Source: Selaginella tamariscina (taxonomy: Eukaryota; Streptophyta; Lycopodiopsida; Selaginellales; Selaginellaceae). Taken from it: a DNA stretch of 64,000 bases. The notes beneath the pieces were generated by a model. That model saw only the letters and a list, made by a program, of their open reading frames with translations, had not been told where the DNA came from and did no database searches. Shown one piece after another: positions 23,143 through 35,187 of the stretch. Every line of letters begins with the position of its first letter. Positions within the stretch are counted from its first letter, which is position 1. Made by a program: the position numbers and the translations under genes. The DNA is taken from the NCBI GenBank assembly GCA_003024785.1, contig PUQB01000330.1, positions 130,001 through 194,000 on the forward strand, given 5' to 3'.

Positions 23143-23374
23143 GCATATGACCAGCACTTAAACATGATACTTGGCGAAGTGGAGGAGGTTGTCACCACCG
23201 TGGAGATTGACGACGAGATTGTAAGGGTAAGTTGTATACATGTGTGTGTGTACATCTGTATATATGAAACACTTAGTATACACTTATTCGTAGACCACGA
23301 AGAAACAGGTTCCGTTCTTGTTTGTGAGAGGGGATGGAGTTATTCTAGTGTCACCTCCACTACGAAGTGCTTAA
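23143..23374 (+). CDS. LSM3: LSm3, U6 snRNA-associated Sm-like protein (last two exons)
   Basis: LSm3 is a subunit of the LSm1-7 (mRNA decay) and LSm2-8 (U6 snRNP) rings. Exon 23143-23226 encodes [20 protein letters not shown] plus EIDDEIVR. After a 67-base GT-AG intron, exon 23294-23374 encodes [20 protein letters not shown] then PPLRSA and TAA. Both exons are in phase and hold the Sm1 end and the Sm2 motif. The loop between strands lacks four residues relative to the usual EIDDETYEEIVR. The N-terminal exon is not clear: 22990-23075 gives HLHILLSLIWENDIYL, faintly like the expected LDLIRLSLDERIYV, which would make it decayed. Either this is a pseudogene or the first exons lie elsewhere, possibly displaced by element B. 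Confidence 0.8.
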
Positions 23375-24247
23375 GTTTAATATCTGTGAGTTTGTATTAA
23401 GAAATCTTTTTGTGATTGTCTTATGATCAAGAGACAAAGATTATGTTAAATTTTGGCATATATAGTGTATACAAAACGTATATGTGTGCGTGTAAGTGTC
23501 TGTCATTAAGAACCAGCACACACGCGCACATGCACACGCACGCATACACAGACGATTTTTGAGTTATGAATTCTTCTATATGTCTTTATAAGTATATATA
23601 TCATGGAGACAGATGCAGCTGATATACTAAATCCTTGGAATAATGTTTTGATTAAATATAATAGACTGTCTAATGATTGTTAACAAACTCATTTCATTTA
23701 TATGCAATCTTATTAAAATTGATAATTCAAATTCTTGAGGTCTTATATCTGTTTTTAATGAAGACTCAAATTGTAATAACATCGTTTAAAACTTTTGATG
23801 ACTGTACACATTCTTTCTTACTGTCCTATAATAATAAAGAACACAACTTTGTACAGAGACTTATATATCTGTCATTCATATCTCAATCCAGCGTGCATGC
23901 GTGTGTGCAATGCACCTACGGAGCATATACATGTGCATATTGCAGTATACAAAGTATTTCCCGTCTAACCCTCTCTCTTTGTGTTTGTATACACACGCAC
24001 ACACATATATAGATAGATAGAGATATAGTATCTGATATAGATATAGATATCATCTGCCAGGAATTTCACTATTTTAATCAATGCCATACGCATATACAAA
24101 TTTGCATATATACACAAAGCTTAGATATAGATATAATTAATGCATTAAATTAAATTATTATGCTGTATTATTGATAATTCAAATGTTTTAAATTTTATAT
24201 TTATCTCAAGGAAGTTGAGTTATATTTGAAATTTTGATGTTCTTTTA
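23375..24247. other. AT-rich 3' flank of LSM3
   Basis: No gene seen. It contains CACACGCACA-type tracts near 23515 and GATATAGA repeats near 24010-24050. Confidence 0.6.
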
Positions 24248-25190
24248 ACTCTGAGTTTATTTAATATTGCTCATTAGTTATATTTTCATTTAAATATTTA
24301 CATATATATTACTCACAGATATATGTCTATATACATATATGTACTTATATAATATTATATATATATATATATTAAATATTATTATAGTTGAAGTTATTAA
24401 GTGTAGAAGATTCTTATTAATAGCTTTCAAATAAAAAGTTCTTTTAGTTAATGCATCGAATTTAGTTTCTTGCTTATGTAGATTATTAAAGTGCTAATTA
24501 ATTTTTATTTCATCATTAATTTCTTAACTAGTTTCATAAGTTTGCATTCTTAATCAAACATCATTATTTCTCATGTTATTCCATAAAAGTTTATCTTAAA
24601 CTTTCCCTCTCTATGTATATAGACACACACATATATACACTGCGGAGTAAAGGAGCACAGGAAGAATGTGAATTTGGTGGCACATAATGTCATGTGAAAT
24701 TAACATGACACTATTGGATTAATATTGTTAATAGTTTACATTTTATTTATTACCATTTAATATATAATTACTTTAATCACAACCTATTTCAAAACAAGCG
24801 TGGAATCGTTGCCACTAGATATTTGAATAAATATTTTTGCCTTTGATATAAATTCACAAAACGTTTTAAATCTGATTTCATTTAATGTAAAAATTCTTAA
24901 TAAATATAATAAATATACTTATAGTAGTGAGAGACTCTGGTTCTGAATATCATTTTGTGATTATTATCATGTTTATTTTATTAATAAGAGTTAAGGATTC
25001 TGTTAATGTCTTGGAATCTTACACGCACATGTACTAATGTATATGTATGTATCTGTATATGCATGAACACAAGGATAAACTCTTATTAATCAATTTTTAG
25101 TATATTTAAAAACTCTCACGCACACGCACCTACCTAAACGCACATGCACATATGTCTGTCGTGTATAAATATGCCAGTCGCCCCCCGAAA
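24248..25190 (+). repeat. Dispersed non-coding repeat, copy 2
   Basis: Same-strand counterpart of 7021-8000, with shared landmarks in the same order and an AT run at about 24355-24372. It has no coding capacity. Confidence 0.6.
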
Positions 25191-25243
25191 TGACAGGTAA
25201 TCAAGAATGCATTCACAACACACACGTATAACATTGTAAGGAT

Positions 25244-25250
<7 letters not shown>

Positions 25251-25282
<32 letters not shown>
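25251..25282. repeat. GT dinucleotide microsatellite
   Basis: Sixteen uninterrupted GT units followed by AGGTTACTG. Confidence 0.9.
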
Positions 25283-25284
<2 letters not shown>

Positions 25285-25890
25285 GTTACTGAGATTTCAA
25301 CGGTGTGCAAATGAATATGCAGGTGTGTGTGCGCATGTGTACATGTGTGAAAGAGAGTAGGATATTAGAGTTTATCGTTGTTTCTTGCGTTTATTATAAC
25401 GACCGACTTGCTGTCATAAGAATGATTCCTTGTATGTTAAGTTGGAATATAGGAATATTGTGTATGTACATGGATATAGTATTTACTAAAATAAAAGGTA
25501 ATTTATGAATTAGGTAACCAACGGAGAAAACTTAAGACTTAAAAATTGAGTTTGAACTGAAGTTTATAAATAAATATTCGCATATTTTTAAATACTCTTT
25601 ATTTGTGTCTTAATGGTTTATATATATAATATCATTATAGAAAGATTAAGCAATAATAAAAGTAAAAAAAGGATTAAGGCAAAAGCAACTATAGTACAGA
25701 AGGAAATTATGTTAAAAGTATGTAATAATTGAAACATAAATAAGATTATTGTTAATTTTAGATTTAAAATATAAAATTGTTTTAATATTTTATTTTAATG
25801 TTTAAGTTAACAGTCGTATTTAATTTAAAATTAAAAATCCTTAATTAGATGATTCTAAATTATAAATTTAATTTTAAAATTGACAATGTG

Positions 25891-25925
<35 letters not shown>

Positions 25926-26504
25926 TACATACATACATATAGATATAAATACATATACACGTACATACGTACATCTGCACTTGTCCTCCAACAGGTAGGG
26001 TGTGCGTGTGTGTGTTTGTTTTTCACAATATATATGTTTTTTATGCTATGTTTTTTTTTCAATGCGTACGTAAATAACAAGAATAAATGTGCACATCTGT
26101 CTCACCCGTTCTCCTCTATCTCTTTCACTGTGGATGTCTATATGTAAGTTAAACTTATAATACTAGTGTATTTTAAATATAAGAAGCATGATAGGTTTCT
26201 TTGAATCTCTAAACACATGCATACACACTTATACACTTACATACAACGTACATATCTGCATGATCCATCATTTCGATATACAGACATGCATACATTCATA
26301 TATATATATATTAGGTGTTTTAGCCACTGGAGATTAACACCGCAATTGAAGGGAAAAAAAAAAGAATTTTATAAGAAAATAACTTATGCAAAATGAACAT
26401 TTAGAATCAATACAAGCTTGGAAATGGGTAAAGGTCTGTCAAGATGGATTCTTGAAGACATCTCTTAGACTCAGTCACCTGTGTGTGTGTGCGTCTGCGG
26501 ATGT

Positions 26505-26640
26505 GAGAACTTAGAACAGGATGTATTGAACTCCTATGTATTCAGTGTTAAAAGAGAACTTAGAACAGGATGTATTGAACTCCTATGTATTCAGTGTTAA
26601 AAGAGAACTTAGAACAGGATGTATTGAACTCCTATGTATT
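26505..26640 (+). repeat. 49-bp tandem repeat, 2.8 copies
   Basis: The unit begins GAGAACTTAGAACAGGATGT. Copies start at 26505, 26554 and 26603 and are identical until the third breaks off at 26640. The identity indicates a recent duplication. Confidence 0.95.
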
Positions 26641-28194
26641 TACAATGCTAGATTTTAGATAGAGAAAGTGAATTTGTTCAAAACTTAGAAGAGCATATAT
26701 GATGTACATACGTAAATTACAATTGTACATATTTGAGAATGTGTGTGGCAGCTTATTAGTAGATATTGTTATGTCACCCTAAATCTGTACAGTTCATTCC
26801 CTACCTCTATTTGTATGTATTTTATGATGTATTTAACTTATCATAACAGAAATATGAAATTTTCAATGAATATTTTCAACTGATACTTATGACAATATTT
26901 ATTTAGATGTTTTTGTTATAAATATTAATACCTTAAATTCATAAAGGTTCGTTAATGGTCAAAGGTCGATGAACCAAAATGTGTTTGAAGGATGAACCTT
27001 ATAAAATGGCACCATGAAAATATTGAACCGTTTTGTACGGTTCCGTACAATTCAACATGGAAATATTGAAGTTTAAATACTTGAAATAATTTAATACAGT
27101 TCAAATAGTTTAAATTGATAGTTCCATATAATTTCGTATAATTCCACATGACAATTCTGTCGGGACGGTTAATTTTATGTTAATACACACATAGACCCAA
27201 ACATGTATAAACAATGACATTGAATCGTAACTATTGGAATGGTTCTTTTATATAAAAGGAAGCAATATATTTTTAATTTTTAATTGTCATGTAAAGTAAC
27301 ATCACATCATGTTAACTTAGTACTCAGAGAGTGTTTAAGTCATGAATTTTCCACATTAATTATTAAGACTTTACACACGACGTATCACATGTGTTTTGGT
27401 AAGGTGTATCCGTACCTTAAAAACATGCAATTACATTTAAAATATTGTGATATGATGATTATACATTTTTTATTTAACCATCGTCTTAATATGAAAAACC
27501 AAACAAATACTTAAAAAGTGAAATAATAACATATTCTTTAAAAGTGGACCTCAACGATGTATTATGATAATGAATTTTTGTGTTCATTTTGACATATTGG
27601 GTGACTCCCGATCTAATGTCTTTCTAAGTATTTTTTGTAATAAAAGATACAAAGATGGATATTGCATTTGAAAATTTAAAATCATTTACAAAAGTTAATG
27701 CATTAAATTAAATTAAATAATATAAATTAAATTTAAATTTGATAAGTGTGACAATCTCTTTCTTATTATATTTACGTAGACAACAATTAGAAATGGATCC
27801 CCAACGTTTATAGGGACTCTAAATAAGTTAAGAACATTTATTTTGACTTGAGATTTGTTCAAATCAATTAATAAGAATGTAAGATATTTCTCATACAAAA
27901 GAATATTTCAATAATGAAATCATGTTTATGATAAACTTATAAAACACACACTATAATATTATAATATTTTACATTGATATATATGTTTATATAGTTTAGA
28001 TTTATTTTCACTTTAAATTTTATATTTGTTTACAAGATGATAATTTCACAAAAATTAGTAATAGGCAATTTTTCTATGTTAAATATTAAGGCACATACTT
28101 TATTTTATTTTATATTCTAAATTAAAAATTATTATATACTAAATATTCGTTAAAATCTGTGTATGTGGATGAATATGTTTTATAATTTGTAATT

Positions 28195-28520
28195 GAAATG
28201 ATACGATGGTGATTCTGCCGTTTACGTTGTCCTCCTCCCTTGGGGGCCCGCCCACGACTCTGCACGCGTAGCTCGAGCTGGATGGAGACTCGATTCCCAA
28301 TTTGGCGCACCCCGTGTCTTTGAGCAGATCATGCTTGCTTGCTATATGGCCCTCTGGCATCAACGATGCCTGGGTTTCCCCGAGCATGCAGCAGCCTAAG
28401 CGAGGATGCTCTAGTGGTGTATGGGGTTGTTAGGGCCTGTGGTACTGCATGCATACCATTGGGGCAAGGCTGCTTTACTCTATGCCCCTCTTTTACAGTG
28501 TTTGCTTCTTTTCTTGATTG
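28195..28520. other. Isolated GC-rich island of unknown nature
   Basis: About 325 bases, clearly richer in GC than the surrounding DNA, with abrupt edges. Both strands have open frames of 60-80 codons, but none resembles a family I know. It could be an exon, a retro-inserted fragment, an organelle-derived insertion or a short interspersed element. Confidence 0.4.
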
Positions 28521-29780
28521 GGGGCTACAAGATTATTATGATATAACTTAATAAAATATTATTATTTTCTCTTTCACGTGTTCATCTAATGTGGAGTAAA
28601 ATCAAGGAAAACATAAAAAAAAAAGAGAGAAAAATAAATTTCCTTTTAAAAATAAAGAAATCTTACACGACTGTATAGATTAATATGAATTAGAACATTT
28701 TTTTCACTATTGTGTAAATAAAACATTTTCTTTATAATAAAGATATATTTTAACTGATTTATTTAGATTTTATTTCAACTTTAGATTTTGTTGAATAAAT
28801 AATAACTTGAGAAAAACTAAAACTATTTTAATAATAATTTATGTAGAGTATACATTAGTTCCATAGCTACATTTTATTTAGTTTGAATTTTATTTTTAAA
28901 ATGGTGTAGAATTTGCATTCATGTGAAACAATTTTACCACATAATTTAAATGTATTATTTATTTTTATTCTTATTATGTGTATGATATTTTTAAATAAAA
29001 TATAACATTAAAAAATATGCATTTTCTTACTATTTCCCTTGTCGTCCGTTGCCGAGTAATTTTGATTGGCTAATGTCACGAGTCAGATTCCGTTTGCGGA
29101 TGGGCCTCAACGTCTCTACGTTAGTTAAATAAATGTTAAAATTGCTTATATAAGAAAAAATTAAGTTTTATTGCATTTCTTATTGTCCTATCAATGCTAT
29201 TTAATGACATTGCTAAAGTTATATTTTCTTATATATAACTATGTTTACTTTTGTTATATATAAATTTAAGCAGATTTTGTAATATGTATAGTAAATATCT
29301 TAAACTTATATTTTCTTCGACCACAATCACCTATACATATATAAAACATATAAGAATTTTTTAAAATTTTGAAAATGTTCAAGTAATGTTAATTTTGTTT
29401 TAAGAAAAATTCTTTTTATTCAAAACATTATTATATGTATAGATGTATTAATATATGTATTGTAAATTTAATTTAAAATTTTATAATTTAAATATAAAAT
29501 ATACATTTTAAGAATAAAACATCTATGGGTCGTCTCCAGATTAATATTATTACTGTATAATGTATAATAATAAACCACTTTAGATACAGCATGATTATAG
29601 ACTACTTTGCGTGTGTTCGTACAATGTTCATGCTATGTACAGATCTATTATGTACATATCATATTGTAATTAGAAATAAATATTTTGATTATGCCCACAC
29701 GTATTTTAACGTGTGAATAATATTAGAAACATTTATAATCAAAATCTACATTGTAAATATAATAATAATAATGAAATTTT

Positions 29781-32682
29781 TTATAAAAAATATTGTTCTC
29801 TACGTTCAGTTAGCCACTGCTGAAGCCACCCTGTTAACGTATTAGTAATCTCACTGGCAGATGGACCTTTCTTCTTGGCATGCAGGGCTTGAACCTGTTC
29901 ACAGAGGTCATCGAATTCTTTACGTTCCTCAGGAGGAATTATGTTACCCCGTTTGAGAATGCCATCCAAAAATTCACTTTCCATCTTCTTCCAGATCATC
30001 TTATGTCCATTCTCGTACATATTCCAGTTGATTTTGTACTTGATCTCCATGAAGTATTTGGTCGTTCTTGTGAAGGGTTGGATGCGTCCTTCATCATCGA
30101 AGAAGATGACATCCCTTCCAACTGTCAGCTTGTAAGGATGGAGAGTTTCTTCATGGTGGTTTAAAAGATTGTAGTCAGCTTCACAATGCAGGGACACTTC
30201 ATCAGCTTCTGATACATACTTATCAAGCATGTTTTTGTCTAGTTGGGTGACTTCCAATTTTGGGTTGTGAGCCATGAATCCAAACTGTTCCACGGCACGG
30301 TCATTTAAACTCTTGATAGTGAACTGTGAGTCTTCTAAATGCAAGACATCACGTGAAATTTGCTCTTCAGTAGAGCTCCCTGTCAATGTATTACGCTTGT
30401 ATCCACCCTTCCCTTTTGCATCTAGTATGTGCAAATTTTTTCCTACCTTACCTCCAACGTTGAATTCATTTCCTATCTCACATCTGTTTGAAAACTTCTC
30501 CATCTTGTTGATATTCTGTACATTCATCAGTTTTGGCTTACCACTTATGCATGAGCTGCCATCGTTGTCTTTTGGTTTGAACTTGACAAAAAACTTGTCA
30601 TGGATAGGGCCTGTTTTCTTTCCGCTTGCTATTTGATAACTCACATGCACCTGCACATTTAGAGTCGGACAGTCGGTCTTGTAATGTTTGAACGTGAGTA
30701 ACATGCGTGGGAAGACTGCTTGCGTTGGCTTGCCTTTGATCAAACGTCCTTTGTTGTCTGTTCCCTCAAGGTGCACTTCCACGGTGAACTCCTTCAAGCT
30801 CTGTTTTGTTCGTTCCTCTGCAATGTGTTTCCTCTTATTTCTGTTGTTTTTGTCGTCCTCGTCCTCGTCCTCGTCCTCGTCATCCTCGCCGTCACTCTGT
30901 TCTGTGTCTTTCCCCTTGTTATTTTGCTTCTCTTGTTCCTGATTTTGTTGAGCATCTTGTCCATCTCCACAGCCATTCTGGTCAGAAGTTGTCTTACCTG
31001 AGTCTCCACTGGTGCCTCCTTGACAACAAATTGCCATGAGCTTATCAAATTCTATTTCATAATCCATTGCTGAAAATTCCTTGCTCCACTCTTCATCACT
31101 GAGAACTTGAATCTCTGCATAAAAGATGATTAGTTAATCACGCACACATACAACTAAGTTTTAATACCTGTTCTACCATCTGGAAACATGTGAATGCGTG
31201 CCCTTTGACATCCAACATTAAAAATTTCACATTGTTGCAGTGTGTTAGAGAACATTAAAGCTAGCTTTTCACGTTTAAACTTGTACTTGATGAGGCTCTT
31301 TTGGACGGCAATGTTGCGTTGTTGTAGGCCCAACCACTTTGTCTTGAGTTCATTTGAAGCCCAAGGCATATCCAGCTCCAAAATCTTGTAGTTTGTAATT
31401 AACTTGTTGAGGATTGTCTCTTGAAAGCTGGAATCAAGATTTCCTCTCAAACCAAAACCCTTAAGCTTGCAGTCCGGATTAGTTAGAAACTCTTCAATCC
31501 GAGTTATAATTCCACAAGGAAAATATACACCCTGTAAGACAAAGTGGGTCAGGCAAGGTGCAGTCTGCACAGCCTTTAGTATGACTTCAATATCCTCGTT
31601 GGTAGGAAAGATGTTATCGATGTCATCGACCAGATCGAACAGCTCTAGAGAAAGGAAAGACAGTTTAGATCTGGCAATAGCACTGGCTATCTCCTGCAAA
31701 TCATGTTTTGTGTTGTCGATCCTCATTTCAAGTCCGTCAAGGGTACATTTGGGGTTGGTCAAGAACTCAATTGGCGTGCTATAATACACACGAAGTCCCA
31801 GCTTGCGTAGGCTTCTACCCTTGTCAACCACATCACTGATCCACTCTGCATTTATAGTTTCTATAGAGAGATCCCGAATCCTGCAAGTTGGACCAGATAG
31901 TAATTGATCAATCCCGTGAAAACTAATACCACGAATCATAAGGCGTTCAATGTGTTTTGTGATGATGGCCAACTTAGATAGATCCAAATCAGATTTGGTC
32001 CTTAGTACGAGGGTCTTCAGCTTGATTGATTTGTTGTTCTTTATGGCAATGTCAACGGCCTCGTTCAAAGCGGTAACTCCTCCTTTACTTGAAAGGCGTA
32101 ATCCTAGACTACTCACGCTAGTGATAACCATTTCAAGCAAGTCTTCCTGATCTGGAGATGAAATCTTGCTAAGGTCAATGTGCTCAATCACATTATCCTC
32201 GGCCCTGAGCAAGTGTTGCAGTCCAGCAAAATCTTTGAAACCACGATTCAAAATTGCCACTCTAGCGGGGCATATTTTGATCAGATTTTTCTCCAAATCG
32301 TCTAGACTGCGTACCTCTAGAGTTAGCAAGTCTGAAGGATTTAGAGACATTGTAGACAACTCTCGAGAGACACGATACCTTTTCATTATCTGCCACAGCT
32401 TCTTGTTGTGGTCTGAGGTTCCTTCTTGCCTGAATTTCTTCTTCAATGCTAGGAAGGCGGTTTTCTGAGATCCTTTCATGTGACTTATGAGTTGCTTCTT
32501 TTGCCTGTGGGATTTTAGACCTGGTAAGGACTCTGAAGGCTTCATAATATGTGAATTTTTCAAGATCTTTGTGAGCTTGGATTTGGTGGAGCCACCTTGC
32601 TTCTCTTGCTAAATCTTCCCACTCACTTTCTCTACTTGTCTTTTTGTCTGAAGACGTGCTTGACACAGTTTGAGTTTCAAAT
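29781..32682 (-). CDS. RNI-like leucine-rich-repeat protein with acidic linker and unknown C-terminal domain (copy 1)
   Basis: Two main exons, 32682-31168 and 31114-29781, joined by a 53-base GT-AG intron (phase 1, GRT/EIQVLSDEEW). An upstream acceptor at 32683 implies an earlier exon. The first exon encodes a charged helical N terminus, then leucine-rich repeats with the ribonuclease-inhibitor/NLR pattern (LTNPKCTLDGLEMRI, LTNPDCKLKGFGLRG, LSGPTCRIRDLSIE). The second exon encodes a Gln/Lys-rich and Asp/Glu-rich linker, then about 300 residues I cannot assign (VEVHLEGTDNKG..., FFDDEGRIQPFTRTTKYFM). Comparison with copy 2 shows a frameshift near 32390, yet an ATG at 32563 keeps a frame open through the intron for about 909 residues. 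The role is unknown. Confidence 0.6.
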
Positions 32683-32924
32683 CTGCAACAAGCAAAACTT
32701 GAGCAAAACCAATAAAGAGAGATAGTATGCCTTCACAAACCAGAGAAGGTTATTCAGCTGCAAGATTCATGGATGCAGTATCTGCTTTTTAATCGTGCAC
32801 TCTTCTTATTCCTGGATGAGGATGAATCATGGGGCAATTGATAAAGTTCTCTTAATTTGACCTGGTTTAAAAGTTAATTTAATGATTTTATTACAGTATA
32901 AATGTATAATAATACTTACTGAAC

Positions 32925-33190
32925 GCGTTGGGGTTACCCAAACGTTTTCTTAAACCCGTTTGCAAATGCGTTTAAGAAAATTTCTAAATTTTTTATAATA
33001 AATTAAAAAAGATTTTAAAAATATAAATTAGAAACTGGAGTTTGTGTGGTATTTAGTTTTTGTTGTTTTTGAATTTTTAAAAATTAATTTATTACAAAAG
33101 TATGCAAACGCGTTTGGGGTCACCCAAACTTTTTTAAAACACGTTTGATTTCAAACGTTTATGTTTTAATAATATTAATAACGGTAGCTG
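32925..33190. repeat. Foldback (MITE-like) repeat upstream of the LRR gene
   Basis: Inverted arms GCGTTGGGGTTACCCAAACG (left) and AAACGCGTTTGGGGTCACCC (right) flank an AT-rich core containing TTCTAAATTTTTTATAATAA. The left arm and core recur upstream of the duplicated gene at 55530-55600, so the repeat was there before the duplication. Confidence 0.6.
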
Positions 33191-33891
33191 CAAACGTAAA
33201 TTACTAATTAATATATTCATTAATTGACTATCAAGCTTGTCATTATCAATTATCTGTTTAACCTTAGCATAGCTTGTTTTTAAGCAAGAAAAATATACTT
33301 CATGCGACTGAATGAGATATAATTATATATGTTTCTAGCCTAGTGGCGTTTAAATTTGGGTCATCTGTTGATAAATAGATAAAATCAAAGAACTGTAGTG
33401 CACATCGTCATACAGCCTCATTATGCATACATATTGTTTAAAAACAAAAAAACATTTTAAAACATGTTTCTTATATTTAAAAATGTTGTTTAGTTTAAAA
33501 TGATAATTAAATAAATAAAACCTATCAAATTAAAACATTTTAATATAATATAAGTATACATCATATTTAAGAATATGTTATAATAATAGACAATAATTGG
33601 TTTTTAAGAACACATTCACATACATTATACCTACATATATACAGACTATTGATCTGTATTATTGATTATGTTAGTATATACAACGCACACGCGCACACGC
33701 ACATGCAGACAAAATGATAATACAAGAGGTCAAACATAGTTGAGAGCGTGGAAAGTACCAATAATCACGTACTAATACACAAGAGAAGTGAACTCACAAC
33801 ACGATGGGAATCGATCATATGAGCATCTTAATGGTTCTGCTGAGTGGATAAGATGGTAGAACAGTGCACTCCTATACTTTTAAAGATATTT

Positions 33892-33926
<35 letters not shown>

Positions 33927-35187
33927 CTTATTTTAAAAAGCCGCTTAATCAACCTTGGAAGTTGATATCATATTGAGTTGCTTGCTCCCTTGACAAGCTG
34001 CCCTTGTACCCAGTCGTTTCATTCTTATTTAACATTTTGTAGCGCTATAATCTGTCAAAGAAAATTATAGGAACTAAGTTTTAGTGAAGAGTGTCCATCC
34101 CAAGGAATTGATTAACCGTCTTGTTTAATCAAGTTAAAAATGGCCAATGCAGATCTTGAACCTGCGACCTAGCAGGACGACTGGGCTAATAGGCCTCAAC
34201 AAAACAGACCTCCTCAATAAATCGATCTAAATTATTATATGAAATCAGTATAAAAAAGCTTTATATATTTAAATGTAGAAGTACGTTATAAATGGATGAT
34301 AATGACTACCAAAGCAGCACAGCAAGGGGTAAACTTCATTGGTGTCGCTGTCCACGTCTATACATATATTTATTATTTATTTCTAATATACTACCTAAAT
34401 ATTTGAATAAAAAGACTTAATACATTTTTATTTCATATAATTTATTATTAATAAACTTTTTTAAATATACGTTTTCACTTACATTTTAATGTTTTATTAA
34501 TTAATTAACTAACGTTAATTAAATTAATACAAAGGAGTGTATAAATAGCAAAAGAGTGGGTGACCGGTAGATATCCAGTTAGATTGTACAAATACATAGC
34601 ACGTTCTATACAATAATACAATTTCAAATTTATGAATTTTACAATACGAATAGATTAAGAAAATAAATAAAATTTCTGACAACAACAACATTATCAATGT
34701 AGTATAATGAATATCAGTAAGGTAACAGAACAAGAACATTACGAAAAATATATAACAAATATATAAGCTTAATTAATTAAAATGTAAACTCTAATTTTTT
34801 ATATAGTCTTATTGCCTTTATAGATATTAATCTCCTTCATCTCGTTGACTTTTGGACCTTTTATATATATATATATATTCATTTTTATAAACCGTAACTA
34901 TTTTAATAAAAGTGAAATATGTCTAAAATACGTATTAGAATGTAATGTCCACAAGGAGAGGGCTATTTTGGGCGCTCGGCCGTATCAAGGAGGATAGATA
35001 TAGGAGGCTTGTAAACTGAGGCATCAGATTTCTGGACTTAAACTTGCTGAACTAAGATATAATAAAGTGAAATGGTAAAGACCTATAGTCATGTATTCTT
35101 GCCAATTTAAGTGAATGTTGCTATTCACTTTTGCTAATGAGAAAAACATGTTTAGTGCAATCCAGTTAATGAGACCAAGTATGTCAG
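33191..35187. other. AT-rich non-coding stretch
   Basis: Contains an AC microsatellite (about 33894-33925), a tRNA-like fragment (34090-34205) and a GC-richer patch (34950-35010). No gene is visible. Confidence 0.6.
34090..34205 (-). repeat. tRNA-derived SINE-like fragment
   Basis: On the minus strand, TTAGCCCAGTCG (A-box-like) precedes AGGTCGCAGGTTCAAGATC (variable loop, T-stem and B-box-like) by about 20 bases, too close for an intact tRNA. The flanks do not fold as an acceptor stem. Probably a tRNA-derived short interspersed element or a tRNA relic. Confidence 0.35.

Larger units (their letters stand above)
25283..29780. other. AT-rich non-coding stretch
   Basis: Holds AT/AG microsatellites (25897-25925), a 49-bp triplication (26505-26640), an isolated GC-rich island (28195-28520) and a smaller GC-richer patch (29040-29105). 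I see no supportable gene. ORFs up to 82 codons lack recognisable content. Confidence 0.6.

Noticed and set aside
30274..31039. Plus-strand ORFs opposite the LRR gene
   Set aside because: They are shadows of the minus-strand exon; the Ser-rich runs are complements of the Asp/Glu-coding tract.
33830..33890. tRNA gene suggested by a CTGAGTGGATAAGATGG A-box-like run
   Set aside because: No B box at proper spacing and no acceptor-stem pairing on either strand.
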